Shown: positions 40,942 to 51,678 of the stretch, piece after piece | How the letters are laid out: each line of letters starts with the position of its first letter | Position numbering within the stretch: the first letter of the stretch is position 1 | Assembly (NCBI RefSeq): GCF_027706745.1 | Contig: NZ_JAQFWP010000024.1 | Location: 22,579-86,578, forward strand | DNA from: Nocardiopsis suaedae | GTDB taxonomy: Bacteria; Actinomycetota; Actinomycetes; Streptosporangiales; Streptosporangiaceae | DNA: 64,000 nt | Direction of reading: 5' to 3' | Program-made: the position numbers and the translations under genes | Notes under the pieces: model-generated | What the model was told of the DNA's origin: nothing | What the model saw: only the letters and a program-made list of their open reading frames with translations | Database searches by the model: none

Positions 40942-40972
40942 GCGGCGCCCTAGGCCTCTAGGCGAATCCTCC
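40886..40972 (-). tRNA. tRNA-Ser, anticodon GCT
   Basis: The minus strand folds as a class II tRNA. The acceptor stem GGAGGAT pairs with ATCCTCC, the discriminator base is G, the anticodon loop is CTGCTAA with anticodon GCT at 40936-40938, a long variable arm is present, and the T arm reads GAGGGTTCGAATCCCTC. CCA is not encoded. The 5' half is chromosomal and the 3' half is phage-derived. Confidence 0.95.
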
Positions 40973-41085
40973 TCGGCGGAACAAGACTACAGACTCCGAT
41001 GACAGACGTGCAAAACGAATCGGAGGAGGGCGTGCCGGGTCGGCCCCGGAACCGAGGCGGAGGGTGGGCGGCCGCCTGTGCGCGT

Positions 41086-41604
41086 TCACGTCGTGGCGCG
41101 GGCGATCGTCAGGTCCGCGTCCTCCCGCAGCTTCCGGACCGCCCGGGACACCGTGCTCTTCACCGTGCCGATCGTCACCCCCAGCCGGTCGGCGATCTGC
41201 GCCTCGGTCAGGTCGTCGTAGTACCGCAGCCGCACGATCTGCCGCTGCCGGTCCGGCAGCCGTTCGATCGCCCTGTTCACCGTGTCCGCCAGGTCCGAGC
41301 GCCCCGTCGGGTCGTCCACCCGCTGCTCGGGGATCTCGTCGGTCGGGTACACCTCCAGGCGGTTCCGCCGCCACTCCGAGATCTGCGTGTTCACCATCGC
41401 CCGCCGCACGTACCCGTCGCGGGCCTTCGGCGTGGAGATGCGGTCCCAGGCGAAGAACGTCTTCAGCAGGGCCGCCTGCAGCAGGTCCTCGGCGTCGGCG
41501 TGCCCCGGCGTCAGTGAGCGCGCCATCCGCAGCAGGGCCGGACCCCGGTCGTTGACGTAGGCGGTGAACTCCTCGTATCGCGTTCGCCGCACCGTCTCGG
41601 CCAT
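41086..41604 (-). CDS. SigE-family sigma-70 factor
   Basis: The 172-residue protein (ATG 41604; a GTG at 41646 is an alternative) has region 2 with LLRMARSLTPGHADAEDLLQ (~28-47) and QAALLKTFFAW. Region 4 has IERLPDRQRQIVRLRYYDDL (~117-136), then TEAQIADRLGVTIGTVKS. This is the SigE-family pattern widespread in actinobacteria (short, no region 3), which transcribes stress or cell-surface genes. No anti-sigma gene is visible next to it on this strand. It is the first gene right of the prophage. Confidence 0.88.
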   Translation of the reverse strand: MAETVRRTRYEEFTAYVNDRGPALLRMARSLTPGHADAEDLLQAALLKTFFAWDRISTPKARDGYVRRAMVNTQISEWRRNRLEVYPTDEIPEQRVDDPTGRSDLADTVNRAIERLPDRQRQIVRLRYYDDLTEAQIADRLGVTIGTVKSTVSRAVRKLREDADLTIARATT

Positions 41605-41879
41605 AGGATCACCGGCCCATTCGTTCGCGTACGTGCTTTGTGTCACATCTGCGCCTTGATCACCACTTTTCCACGGTCGGGGCAATCCGCAGCAAACGCC
41701 GCCGCCATGATCTGGCAAACCGGATCGCCCGCGGACGCCGGGATCGCCTGCCACTCTGGGGTTCGCGGTGCGCACGCGGAGCGTGGGCGCACGAGGGCCG
41801 CGCGTGTCGGCCGCGCCGTCGCGCATCCGACGGTGAGAATGGAAACGGGCGCTGCGGGCACTCGGGGCGAGGAGGGGCG

Positions 41880-42833
41880 ATGTCAGTAGATGTCCAGGAG
41901 CGGCGGAGGTTCACCGCCGCGCTGCTGGGGGAGGACGCGGCCCCGCCGCCGAGCGGTCCCGCGCCCCAGGTGGTGCGGGGCGTGGCCGTGCACATCACCG
42001 CGCACATGCTCACCGTCGCCACGCTCGACGGCGAGGAGCGCTTCCTCTTCGAGCGCACCACGTCCTTCTGGCGCGGCCGGGACGTCGGCCCCGAGGACGT
42101 CCGCGTCGGCGACGACGTCCTGGTCCGCTGCGGCGGGACCGGCCGCTGGGTGGTCGACCGGCTCTGGGCGCAGCTCGGCCGGGTCACCGGCACCATCGTC
42201 TCGGCCGATGAGGACGCGGTGGTGGTCGACCCCGGGCACGGGCGCCCACGGGCCGTCGCGGTGATCCCGTACCGCTCGTCGGGCCGGATGGCGGTGCGCC
42301 ACCCCGTCCTCGAACCGGGCTACCTGTTCGACGCGGTGGGCGTGCGCGAGCGCGGCACCGTGCACACCACGGTGCCGGTCACCACGCAGCCTCCCCGGCC
42401 CGCCGCCCGCATGCCCCGGCGCCCGCCCGCGCGCCGCGTCCCGAGCGCGCAATCGGGCATCGTCACCTGGTACGACCCGGCGTTCGGGCGCGCGGCGCAC
42501 ACCGACCCGCGCGCGCACGCCTGCGGCGCCGCCTACCCCGCCCTCGACCCCGGCTCGGACTGCGGGCCGGCCTGCGACCGGTCCGAGCCGTGCCTGCCGC
42601 TCCCGCTGCTGTCCCTGGGGGCGACGGTGGCGGTGCGCAACGACGACACCGGCGTGTCCGGCGTGTACCCGGTCCTGAACTGCGCCTCGGCGGCCGCCCG
42701 CTTCTGCGACCGCTGCCGCGAGGCCTCCGGTGACGCGAGCGGCCGCCTGGCCGAGCTGACCCTGCCGGCCTTCACCGCCCTCGGAGGGCGCCCGGAGGTC
42801 GGCTGCTTCGCCGCGACCATGGAGGCGGGATGA
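41880..42833 (+). CDS. Cys-rich protein, possible RlpA-like domain
   Basis: The ATG at 41880 follows GAGGAGGGG. Of 317 residues, ~1-165 are beta-rich with VRGVAVHITAHMLTVATLDG and later a KOW-like repeat. The last ~120 contain SGIVTWYDPAFGRAAHTDPR, then ACGAAYP and LLSLGATVAVRNDDTGVSG. They resemble a double-psi beta-barrel as in RlpA, though the catalytic acid is not certain. Eight or more cysteines suggest disulphides or metal binding. No signal peptide is seen. It overlaps the next gene (MauE-like) by 4 bp, so the two work together. Confidence 0.55.
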   Translation: MSVDVQERRRFTAALLGEDAAPPPSGPAPQVVRGVAVHITAHMLTVATLDGEERFLFERTTSFWRGRDVGPEDVRVGDDVLVRCGGTGRWVVDRLWAQLGRVTGTIVSADEDAVVVDPGHGRPRAVAVIPYRSSGRMAVRHPVLEPGYLFDAVGVRERGTVHTTVPVTTQPPRPAARMPRRPPARRVPSAQSGIVTWYDPAFGRAAHTDPRAHACGAAYPALDPGSDCGPACDRSEPCLPLPLLSLGATVAVRNDDTGVSGVYPVLNCASAAARFCDRCREASGDASGRLAELTLPAFTALGGRPEVGCFAATMEAG

Positions 42834-43927
42834 CCCCGGCCGAACTGATCCAGATCCAGCCGCCGCTCGTCGCCCTGCTGCTGCTCCTGGGGGCCGCCGC
42901 CAAGGCGGTCGACCGGACGGGCGGCGGGGGGCCGGTGTCGCTGCTGCCCGGCGCCCTGCACCGGCCCGCGTCGGCGGCCACCGCCCTGCTGGAGGCGGCG
43001 CTGGCCGTGCTCCTGCTGTCGGCGGCCGGGCCGGTCGGCGCCGCGGCGGGGTGGGCGGCCGCCGGGCTGTTCGCCTTCTCGGCGGTGCTGCTGGCCGTGG
43101 TGCGGCGGCGGGACCCGCAGATGAACTGCGGCTGCTTCGGCGGCCTGAGCACCGAGCCGGTGGGGTGGCGCACCATCGCACGGGCCGCCGTGCTGGCCGT
43201 GGCCGCCGTCGGGGCGGCCGTGGCGGGCGGCGGCGGTCTCCAGGCGCTGGCCGGCCTGACGGGCGCCCAGGCTGCGGTCGGCGCCGCCGAGCTGGCCGTG
43301 CTGGCGGTGCTCTCTCCGGAGCTGCGGGAGGCGGCGGTGCGCGTGTTCGGCCGGGAGGCGTGCGCGGTGCGCCGGGTGCCGGTGCGGCGCAGCCTGGCCC
43401 GGTTGCGCCGCAGCGAGGTGTGGCGGGCGAACCGGGTGGTGGTCGACGGCACTGATCCGGTGGACGTGTGGCGGCACGGATGCTGGCGGCTGATGCGCTT
43501 CACCGGCCGCCGCAACGGCCGCCCGGTGGACGCGGTGTTCGCCGTCGAGCTGCGCGGGCGCCGTCCGCGGGTGCGCGCCGCGGTGAGCGACGCCGAGACC
43601 CGGGTGACGCTGGCCGTGCTCGGCGAGGTGGCCGAGGAGGGCGGCGCGCCGCTTCCGCGCACCACCGGCGGGGCGCCCCAGGCGACCGGCACCGTGGTGC
43701 CGACCGGCCCACCGGCCGTTCCGGCCCCGTCGGAGGGGGCCGGGGACGAGGGGGCCGAGCAGGAGCGCGGGGGCGGTCCCGAGGGCGCGGAGGAGCCCGG
43801 CGGGCCGCGCGTCCCCCGGGCCAGGGTCGGGGCCCACAGGGCCGGGGGTCAGGCGTCCGGGCCGTCCGCGGGGATCTCCACCGGGAACGGTGCCGGGGCC
43901 TCCAAGGCCTCCTCCAGCGACCGGTAG
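42830..43927 (+). CDS. MauE-like membrane protein with long soluble tail
   Basis: The 365-residue protein has four membrane helices (~15-170), including LALLLLLGAAAKAV-type and VLLLSAAGPVGAAAGWAAAG segments, and a CGCFGG motif between helices, as in MauE/DoxX-like proteins linked to thiol-disulphide exchange. The C-terminal ~190 residues are Arg-rich, then Pro/Gly/Glu-rich and disordered. MauE proteins help mature disulphide-containing partners, which fits the Cys-rich upstream gene. Start overlap (ATGA) suggests co-translation. The last 79 bp overlap a minus-strand ORF. Confidence 0.65.
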   Translation: MTPAELIQIQPPLVALLLLLGAAAKAVDRTGGGGPVSLLPGALHRPASAATALLEAALAVLLLSAAGPVGAAAGWAAAGLFAFSAVLLAVVRRRDPQMNCGCFGGLSTEPVGWRTIARAAVLAVAAVGAAVAGGGGLQALAGLTGAQAAVGAAELAVLAVLSPELREAAVRVFGREACAVRRVPVRRSLARLRRSEVWRANRVVVDGTDPVDVWRHGCWRLMRFTGRRNGRPVDAVFAVELRGRRPRVRAAVSDAETRVTLAVLGEVAEEGGAPLPRTTGGAPQATGTVVPTGPPAVPAPSEGAGDEGAEQERGGGPEGAEEPGGPRVPRARVGAHRAGGQASGPSAGISTGNGAGASKASSSDR

Positions 43928-44085
43928 AAGGCCGCCGCCGAAGGGGCTCCCCAGTCGACCCGGCGGAGCAGGTGCCGGTCGCCCGGCGGGGGAGCGGGCC
44001 GGTCGGCCCGGTGCTGTGGGAGGCGGGGGGCACCGGCGGTGCGCCGGTGCGTGCGACGTTCCAGGTTGTGCGCTGCCCTCGACAT
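43849..44085 (-). CDS. Possible small protein, overlapping convergent gene
   Basis: The ATG at 44085 is preceded by GGGGGACG. The 78-residue product is basic in the first half (SRAAHNLERRTHRRTAGAP) and acidic in the second (FYRSLEEALEAPAPFPVEIP). It overlaps the 3' end of the MauE-like gene by 79 bp. The end resembles a short helical protein. Coding is uncertain. Confidence 0.45.
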   Translation of the reverse strand: MSRAAHNLERRTHRRTAGAPRLPQHRADRPAPPPGDRHLLRRVDWGAPSAAAFYRSLEEALEAPAPFPVEIPADGPDA

Positions 44086-44142
44086 CGTCCCCCGCCCCCT
44101 TACCCATACCCTCTCGAACACCTGTTCGATCCGGGACCGATC

Positions 44143-44859
44143 CTACAGGACCTTCTCCTCCCGCTCCACCGCCGACGCGGCGAATCCGGAGAGGAGTTCC
44201 CCGTAGTCCCCCTTCTCGTCCGGGCCCAGGACGGTGGCCGCCCCCAGGTGGCCGCCGTTCCGGTAGACGACGCTGTACATCCACACCGTGTCGCCCCCGG
44301 TCTCGGTCTTGACGGCGAACGCCCGCGACGCGTCGCCCACCGGGTCCATGTCGACCTCCGAGACGGAGTAGGAGGACGTGGAGCCGTCCTCCATCGTCGC
44401 CTTGTACGACGCGCACTCCTTCTCCGGTGTGACCGTCTGCAGCGCCTCGTCCGCCACGCCCTCGGGCACCTTCAGCAGGGTGTGCGAGACCGTGTCGTCC
44501 CCGCGCGCGAAGACCGCCACCGACGCGGGGGCCTTGCGCACCTCCGGGAGGCTGCCCCAGGAGGTGGCCGCGTCCATGCACTCGGGTTTGTCCAGGTCGG
44601 TGGAGGAGCGCAGCTCTTCGGTGCGCTCGACGCCCGACAGCTTCCCGTAGGTTCCGCGCTCGCCCGCCTCGGGGACGACCTTGGCGTCCTCGTACTGGAC
44701 CAGCTGCGCCTCGCCCAGCCTCTCGGCGGCCTCGGCTCCGGGGCCGCGCTCCTCGCCCTGGCCGCCTCCGCCGCCCCCGCAGGCGGCGAGCGCCGCGACC
44801 AGGACCGCCGCGGCGGGGGCCGCGACCGCCGCCGTGCGCGCTGCTCGGGGGTGCTCCAT
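44143..44859 (-). CDS. Lipoprotein of unknown function
   Basis: The ATG at 44859 begins a signal peptide with lipobox LVAALAACGGG (Cys ~27), so the mature protein is membrane-anchored outside the cell. After a Gly-rich linker, residues ~45-238 form an unassigned alpha/beta domain (AQLVQYEDAKVVPEAGE then TVSHTLLKVPEGVADEAL). It is divergent from the aminotransferase gene at 44970. Confidence 0.78.
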   Translation of the reverse strand: MEHPRAARTAAVAAPAAAVLVAALAACGGGGGGQGEERGPGAEAAERLGEAQLVQYEDAKVVPEAGERGTYGKLSGVERTEELRSSTDLDKPECMDAATSWGSLPEVRKAPASVAVFARGDDTVSHTLLKVPEGVADEALQTVTPEKECASYKATMEDGSTSSYSVSEVDMDPVGDASRAFAVKTETGGDTVWMYSVVYRNGGHLGAATVLGPDEKGDYGELLSGFAASAVEREEKVL

Positions 44860-44969
44860 GGTGCCTTTTCCTGTTCTGTGCGATATTGCCGCTGAGGTCC
44901 TGGGCCGCCCCGGCGAGGGCTTTCCACGCTGGGTAGCCTTGACCTTGCACAGAGTATCGAGGAAGGACA

Positions 44970-46058
44970 ATGGTGTCGGAGCGGAATTCGCCATATTTCC
45001 GGGCTGTCCTCGACCAGGTCCCCGGCTACAAGCCCGGGCGCACGGCCGTGGGCCCCGACGGGCGCTCGTTCAAGCTCTCGTCCAACGAGAACCCCTACGA
45101 CCCGCTGCCCTCGGTCGTCTCCGCGATCTCCGCGGCCGCCGCGGAGGCCAACCGCTACCCGGACGCCGGGGTCACCGGCCTGACCGAGGCCCTGGCGCGC
45201 CGCTTCGGGGTGCCCGCCGACCACGTCGCCACCGGGGCCGGGTCGGTCGGGGTGCTCCAGCAGCTCCTGCAGGCGGTGGCCGAGCCGGGGGCCGAGGTGG
45301 TCTACGCCTGGCGCTCGTTCGAGGCCTACCCGCTGCTGACCGCCCTGTCCGGGGCGACCGCGGTGACCGTGCCGCTCACCGGCGAGGCGCACGACCTGGA
45401 CGCCCTGCTCGCCGCGGTCACCGACCGCACCCGCATGGTGCTGGTGTGCAACCCGAACAACCCCACCGGCACCGCGGTGCGCGAGGAGGAGCTCACCGCC
45501 TTCCTCGACCGCGTGCCCGACCACGTGCTGGTCGTCCTGGACGAGGCCTACCGCGAGTACGTGCGCGACCCCGCCGTCCCCGACGGCCTGGACCTGTACC
45601 GGGACCGCCCGAACGTGGCCGTGCTGCGCACCTTCTCCAAGGCCTACGGCCTGGCCGCGCTGCGCGTGGGCTTCCTCATCGGGCACCCGCACGTGGCCTC
45701 GGCGGTGCGCAAGACGCTGGTCCCCTTCGCCGTGAACCACCTGGCCCAGGCCGCCGCCGTCGCGTCGCTGGCCGCCGAGGACGAGCTGGCCGAACGGGTC
45801 GAGCGCACCGTCAAGGAGCGCACCCGGGTGCGCGACGCGCTGCTCGCCGACGGCTGGGAGGTCCCGCCGACCGAGGCCAACTTCGTGTGGCTGCGCCTGG
45901 GCGGCGACACCGACGCCTTCGCGGAGGCCTGCGCCGCCGAGGGCCTCGCGGTGCGGCCCTTCTCCGGCGAGGGCGTGCGGATCAGCATCGGCGCCCCGGA
46001 GGAGAACGACGCGCTGCTGGCCGCCGCGCACGCCTTCCCGCGCCGCAACACCGGCTGA
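44970..46058 (+). CDS. hisC: Histidinol-phosphate or aromatic-amino-acid aminotransferase
   Basis: The 362-residue protein is a fold-type I PLP enzyme: [13 protein letters not shown] near 37, [15 protein letters not shown] near 163, LDEAYREYV near 190 and the PLP lysine in [15 protein letters not shown] near 225. Length and motifs fit HisC, which converts imidazole-acetol phosphate and glutamate to histidinol phosphate. In actinobacteria some close relatives (Pat) are aromatic or phenylalanine aminotransferases; a stand-alone copy outside a his operon could be either. The start at 44970 has AAGGA upstream. Confidence 0.82.
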   Translation: MVSERNSPYFRAVLDQVPGYKPGRTAVGPDGRSFKLSSNENPYDPLPSVVSAISAAAAEANRYPDAGVTGLTEALARRFGVPADHVATGAGSVGVLQQLLQAVAEPGAEVVYAWRSFEAYPLLTALSGATAVTVPLTGEAHDLDALLAAVTDRTRMVLVCNPNNPTGTAVREEELTAFLDRVPDHVLVVLDEAYREYVRDPAVPDGLDLYRDRPNVAVLRTFSKAYGLAALRVGFLIGHPHVASAVRKTLVPFAVNHLAQAAAVASLAAEDELAERVERTVKERTRVRDALLADGWEVPPTEANFVWLRLGGDTDAFAEACAAEGLAVRPFSGEGVRISIGAPEENDALLAAAHAFPRRNTG

Positions 46059-46156
46059 CACCTTGTTGTCGACCTCGGGAAAAACGCCCCTACCAGCGAG
46101 GTTCTAGCGTCGCTTCTCCCGAGATCAACGCGGCTTGGGCAGGCCCCTGATACGCC

Positions 46157-46184
46157 GAAGGGCCCCGCACCCGCGGGGCCCTTC
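46157..46184. terminator. Bidirectional terminator
   Basis: Twelve-bp arms (GAAGGGCCCCGC and its complement) around a 4-nt loop separate the plus-strand aminotransferase gene from the minus-strand regulator that ends at 46195. Confidence 0.8.
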
Positions 46185-46194
46185 GCGCGCCGGG

Positions 46195-47517
46195 CTACTT
46201 GCCCGCCTTGTCCTTGTCGAGCTTCTCGACGATGAGCCGGTACAGCTGGCGCGGGCGCCCGGGCTGCAGCGTCCGGTTCGGCGGCAGGGGCCAGGCCAGC
46301 CCCTCCTCGACCAGGGTGCGCAACAGCCGCCGGGCGGTGCGCGGGGTGACCCCCAGCATCCGTCCGGCGTTCTCGGCGTCGACGACCAGCGGCCCGTCCT
46401 CCTCGGCGATCCGCTCCGACAGCCGCATCAGGGTCTCGCGGCCCTTGGTGCGCAGGGGCTCGGGCGTCTGCTGGCGCTGGGGCGCGCGCTGAGCGGGCAC
46501 CAGCGAGCGGCCCTCCCGGTCCACCGCGAAGCTCTGCCGGGTCGCCTGTGCGCGGCTGAGCGCCGCACGCGCGTGCGTCTCGGCGTCCTGGGTGGTGCGC
46601 CCCATGCCGATGCCCACCTCGATGGCGATGCCCAGCTCGGCCTTGATCCGCTCGACGAACGGGGGCTGACGGAACCCCTCGGTCGCCGAGACGAGCGAGC
46701 CGCGGGTGGCGGTGACCATGAAGGTGTGGTCGTCCACTGGGTGGGCGGTGGCGTTGATCCGGTGCGCCTCCTGCAGCAGCAGCCGGTGCAGGGCCAGGCG
46801 GAGCTCGTCGCGCCAGTACCGGGGGGTGGAGCGGCGGCTGGAGTCGCGGAGCGTGGGCACGTCCACGACCACCACCCCCAGCTGCGCCTCCTCCAGCCGG
46901 TGGTGCGCGCCGAGCAGGCCGGCGGTCTGCAGGGCGCTGCGCACCCCCGCGTTGGTGGGGCGCAGGCGCATCACGGGGACCCCGATGGCCTCCAGCCGCT
47001 CGGCCACCCCGCGCACGCAGGTGATGGCCATGCGGGTGGCCTTGCGCCGCCACAGCCCCTCGTGGAAGGAGGTGAGCTGGGCGGTGCTGGTGAGCTCCTC
47101 GTGCACGTGGATGCCGTCGACGGGCAGGTCCACCTCGGAGTAGGCCTCCACGACATCGGCCCGGCCGAGCACGTCCAGGCTGGCCCGGGTGGGGTCGTAT
47201 CTCTCGTCCAGGGTGCCCCGCAGCAGGGCCTCGTGCAGGCTCGCCCCGCCGAGCGGCACGTAGGTGGCGGGCATGGTCAGCACACCCGCCTTGCGTGCGA
47301 ACTCGTAGGGGACGGGACTGGCGAACAGATACGCGTCGATAGCCGACCCAAGGCGCAGGACCTTGTCGGTGGCCTCTTGCTCGTCTCGATAGGCGGCGGC
47401 GATGAGTCTGGCGTTGAGGGGGCCTGTCGACCCCGGGCCCATCAGCATGACGCGCTCGACGACCTCATGCGGGCCGATGACACCAATAGTCAAATCGCCA
47501 GTACGCTGCGCACTCAC
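46195..47517 (-). CDS. Regulator with GGDEF-like domain and winged helix
   Basis: The 440-residue protein has an N-terminal periplasmic-binding-like fold (SAQRTGDLTIGVIGPHEVVE and on), a middle part with VMVTATRGSLVSATEGF-like strands and GIGMGRTTQDAETHARAAL, which recalls degenerate GGDEF/GTP cyclohydrolase III domains. A C-terminal helix-turn-helix (~375-420, ENAGRMLGVTPRTARRLLRT) follows. The catalytic GGDEF residues are absent. Such regulators are conserved in Actinobacteria, their signal unknown. It is divergent from the downstream direction and lies between a terminator and the MurA-like gene. Confidence 0.7.
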   Translation of the reverse strand: MSAQRTGDLTIGVIGPHEVVERVMLMGPGSTGPLNARLIAAAYRDEQEATDKVLRLGSAIDAYLFASPVPYEFARKAGVLTMPATYVPLGGASLHEALLRGTLDERYDPTRASLDVLGRADVVEAYSEVDLPVDGIHVHEELTSTAQLTSFHEGLWRRKATRMAITCVRGVAERLEAIGVPVMRLRPTNAGVRSALQTAGLLGAHHRLEEAQLGVVVVDVPTLRDSSRRSTPRYWRDELRLALHRLLLQEAHRINATAHPVDDHTFMVTATRGSLVSATEGFRQPPFVERIKAELGIAIEVGIGMGRTTQDAETHARAALSRAQATRQSFAVDREGRSLVPAQRAPQRQQTPEPLRTKGRETLMRLSERIAEEDGPLVVDAENAGRMLGVTPRTARRLLRTLVEEGLAWPLPPNRTLQPGRPRQLYRLIVEKLDKDKAGK

Positions 47518-47723
47518 CTCGGGCTGCTCCCCGCTACCATTCCACGTTCTTCACTATGTGCGCCCACTGGTTCCCGAACCTGTTTCTGTCACGGCATGAT
47601 TGCCGCGATCGTACCCATTGTGCGGGGCCAATGATGATCGTTTCACGCAGAAGACCGAAAGCCGAGGCGGGAGCGCCGTCGCCGTGCGCCTCCCACCCCG
47701 GCCTGAACTGGGGTGACGCGGTC

Positions 47724-49019
47724 TCAGGCGAGGTGCTCGCGCGTGACGTCGGCGCCCAAAGCGGCCAGGCGCGACGCGAACTGGGCGTGTCCCCGGTCGA
47801 CCAGGTACCCCGGCGCCACCACGGTCTCGCCCTCGGCCACCAGGCCGGCCAGCACCAGCGAGGCGCCGGTGCGCAGGTCGTGCGCGGCCACCTCGGCGCC
47901 GCGCAGCTCGGTGGGGCCGTGCACGATCGCCCGGGTGCCCTCCACCTCGATCTTGGCGCCCATCTTGTTGAGCTCGTCGGCCAGCGCGAAGCGGCCGTCG
48001 TAGATGTTCTCGTGCAGGTAGCTCTCGCCCTCGGCCAGGGTGGCCAGCGCCATCAGCGGCGACTGCAGGTCGGTGGCGAAGCCCGGGTAGGGGGAGGTGA
48101 CCGCGTTGATCGGGCGCATCGGCACCGACGGGTCGCGGCGCACGTGCAGCACCGCGCCCTGCTGGGAGAACTCCACGCCCATCTGGTCCAGCTTCCAGCG
48201 CGCGACGCCCAGGTGCTCCAGGTTGGCGCCGACCAGGCTGACGTCGCCGCCGGCGGCCGCGGTCGCCATGGCGAACACGCCGGCGTCGATGCGGTCGCTC
48301 ATGATGGTGTGCTCGACCGCGGTGAGCTCCTCGACGCCCTCCACGGTGATGAACCCGGTGCCGCCGCCGCTGATCTTGGCGCCCATCGCGCGCAGGAACT
48401 CGATGACGTCGATGACCTCGGGCTCCAGCGCGGCGTGCTCGATGACCGTGGTCCCGCGGGCGAGCACGGCGGCCATGATGAGGTTCTCGGTGCCGGTGTG
48501 CGAGGGCGTGTCCAGGTACAGGTGGCCGCCGCGCAGGGACGGGGCGTCGATGGTGATGTGGTTGCGCTCCTCGTCCTCGACCACCTCGGCGCCCAGACGG
48601 GCGAAGCCGCGGTAGTGGAAGTCGAGTTTGCGGCTGCCGAGGTTGCAGCCGCCGACGCCCTCGATGCGGGCGCGGCCCATGCGGTGCATGAGGGCGGGGA
48701 CGAACAGCACCGAGCCGCGGAAGCGGGCGGCGATGTCGGCCGGAAGGACGGCGCGCTCCGGGTCGCCCAGGCGGGAGGCGTCGATGACCGCCGTACGCTC
48801 GGCCTCGTGGAACTCGACCTTGGCGCCGACGTGCTCGGCCAGCTCCAGGGCGCGCCGCACGTCCTCGATGTTGGGGACGTTGCGCAGGACGGTGCGTCCC
48901 TTGCTCGCGAGCAGGGCGGCGCCGATCATCGGCAGCACGGCGTTCTTCGCGCCCTGGATGAACGCCGTCCCGTTGAGGGGACGGCCGCCGCGGACGCGGT
49001 AGCGAACCTCCTGGCCCAT
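47724..49019 (-). CDS. murA: UDP-N-acetylglucosamine 1-carboxyvinyltransferase (MurA family)
   Basis: The ATG at 49019 lies 9 nt after AAGGAG; the ATG at 49025 is too close to it. The 431-residue protein has the N-terminal GAKNAVLPMIGAALLAS loop (catalytic Lys) and, near residue 118, VGGCNLGSRKLDFHYRGFAR, with the catalytic Cys. Later SDRIDAGVFAMATAAAGG and GYLVDRGHAQFASRL are conserved. It transfers enolpyruvate to UDP-GlcNAc for peptidoglycan. MurA is often duplicated in Gram-positives, and I cannot tell which paralogue this is. It is followed by no obvious operon partner. Confidence 0.85.
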   Translation of the reverse strand: MGQEVRYRVRGGRPLNGTAFIQGAKNAVLPMIGAALLASKGRTVLRNVPNIEDVRRALELAEHVGAKVEFHEAERTAVIDASRLGDPERAVLPADIAARFRGSVLFVPALMHRMGRARIEGVGGCNLGSRKLDFHYRGFARLGAEVVEDEERNHITIDAPSLRGGHLYLDTPSHTGTENLIMAAVLARGTTVIEHAALEPEVIDVIEFLRAMGAKISGGGTGFITVEGVEELTAVEHTIMSDRIDAGVFAMATAAAGGDVSLVGANLEHLGVARWKLDQMGVEFSQQGAVLHVRRDPSVPMRPINAVTSPYPGFATDLQSPLMALATLAEGESYLHENIYDGRFALADELNKMGAKIEVEGTRAIVHGPTELRGAEVAAHDLRTGASLVLAGLVAEGETVVAPGYLVDRGHAQFASRLAALGADVTREHLA

Positions 49020-49357
49020 GCTCATGTGCTCCTTCGTGAGGCGGATGTGAAAGATCTCGACTTCGACGCGCCTACGCGGTGAGACGCGCTCTTTTCCCGG
49101 CTCGTTCCCGCCGTTATGCCGCGAACCCGGCGCGGCTAACGCGGTGCAGGTCGGAGGGATCGCATGGGCCGCCGTAACGGCGGATGATGTGGGAAGGTCC
49201 CATGCGTGCGCCGGTGGCCGCACCCCGGCAAAGGACGCGTTCCACTGTAAGCGCTCCGCGCGGCTGCCGGTGCCATCGTGCGCGGGATCACGGGCGCGGG
49301 GCGGGCTCCCGGCGTGTCGCGGCGGCCGGGGCCCGCGCCCGCGGTCAGCGCCCGTGG
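49020..49357. other. Intergenic region between purC and the MurA gene
   Basis: No gene is supported. The region carries a hairpin CCGCCGT/ACGGCGG near 49171-49186, GC-rich repeats near 49320-49355, and the AAGGAG site of the MurA gene. Expected content is a purC terminator and a MurA promoter. Confidence 0.4.
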
Positions 49358-50262
<905 letters not shown>

Positions 50263-50266
<4 letters not shown>

Positions 50267-51570
50267 GCCAGCTTCTCCAGCCGCTCGAACACGCCCGCCA
50301 GGCGCTCGGTGAAGCGCTCGGGGCGGCAGACCTCGTCCAGCCGGGCCTCGTCCAGCGTGATGCCGCGGGATCCGGCCTCCTCGCGCAGGGTCTGCCGGAA
50401 CGGTGTGCCGGTGTCCCACGTGCGCATGGCGGCGCCCTGCACGACGGCGTAGACGTCCTCGCGCGACAGCCCGGTCTCGATCAGCTCGGAGACCACGGTG
50501 GAGGAGTAGATCAGGCCGTGCGTGGCGTCCAGGTTGGCCAGCATCCGGTCGCTGTCCACGACCAGGCCCGTGACCAGCTTCGTGGTCAGGTTGAGCAGGT
50601 AGTCGGTGGCGATGGCCGCGTCCGGCAGGCTGATGCGCTCGGTGGAGGAGTGCGAGATGTCGCGCTCGTGCCAGAGCGGGATGCCCTCCATGACCGGGAC
50701 GATCTGCGCGCGAACGTTGCGCGCCATGCCGCAGATCCGCTCCGACATGATCGGGTTCTTCTTGTGCGGCATGGCGCTGGAGCCCTTCTGTCCCTTGCCG
50801 AAGGGCTCCCAGAGCTCGCGCACCTCCGTGCGCTGGCCGTGCCGCACCTCTAGGGCGACGGCCTCGCACACGGTCGCCATGATCGCCAGGCAGGAGACCC
50901 ACTCGGAGATGCCGTCGCGCAGCACCACCTGGGTGGACACGTCGGCGGGGCGCAGGCCCAGCTTCTCGGCGACGTAAGCCTCGACCTCGGGGTCGATGTT
51001 GGAGTAGGTGCCCACCGGGCCCGAGATCGCCATCACCCCGACCGCCTCGCGCGCGCGGCGCAGGCGGTCCCGGGAGCGCGCCATGCCGAAGGCGAAGTCG
51101 GCGACGCGGTGCCCCCACACGTCCGGCTCGCCGTGGATGCCGTGCGTCCGGCCGACGCGCAGCGTGCCCCGGTGCGCCAGGGCGTGGTCGCGCAGCGCCG
51201 CCACCAGGGCGTCGGCCTTGGCGAGCAGGATGTCGGTGGCCTCGACGAGCTGGGCGGCCAGCGCGGTGTCGAGCAGGTCGGAGGAGGTCATGCCGAAGTG
51301 GACCCACTTGGCGGCCTCACGGGGCTCGGTGTTGTCGGCCCAGGCGGTGAGGAAGGCGATGACGTCGTGCTGGGTCACCGCCTCGATCTCGGCCACCCGC
51401 TCCGGGGTGGGCGGCGGCGCCTGGCGCACCGGCTCGACCGAGTCGGCCGGGATGGTGCCCGCCTCGGCGTGGGCCTCCATCACCAGGGTCTCGACCCGGC
51501 ACCAGAGCTCGTACTTGTGGGCGTCGCTGAAGACGCGCCCGATTTCCGGAAGGGTGTAGCGCTCGATCAC
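50263..51570 (-). CDS. purB: Adenylosuccinate lyase
   Basis: The 435-residue protein carries the fumarase-superfamily signature [17 protein letters not shown] near 265, with the catalytic serine loop, and earlier [15 protein letters not shown] (~92) and [20 protein letters not shown] (~139). The enzyme releases fumarate at two steps of purine synthesis. The start at 51570 is near the usual length for actinobacterial PurB. The purC gene overlaps the end. Confidence 0.95.
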
Positions 51571-51678
51571 GACTACATTTTTGCAGGCATCGGGAGCCCG
51601 GGCGTGTTGTGTGGGTCACGGCCTCCTGCGCGATGGCCATGACCCGCGCGGCACACCCCCAGGCGCGGCCGGGCCGCG

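Noticed and set aside
46195..47517. Active diguanylate cyclase
   Set aside because: No GGDEF active-site sequence; only a related fold is suspected.
47724..49019. AroA (EPSP synthase) instead of MurA
   Set aside because: The GAKNA loop and the GGCNLGSR Cys loop are MurA features; AroA lacks that cysteine.
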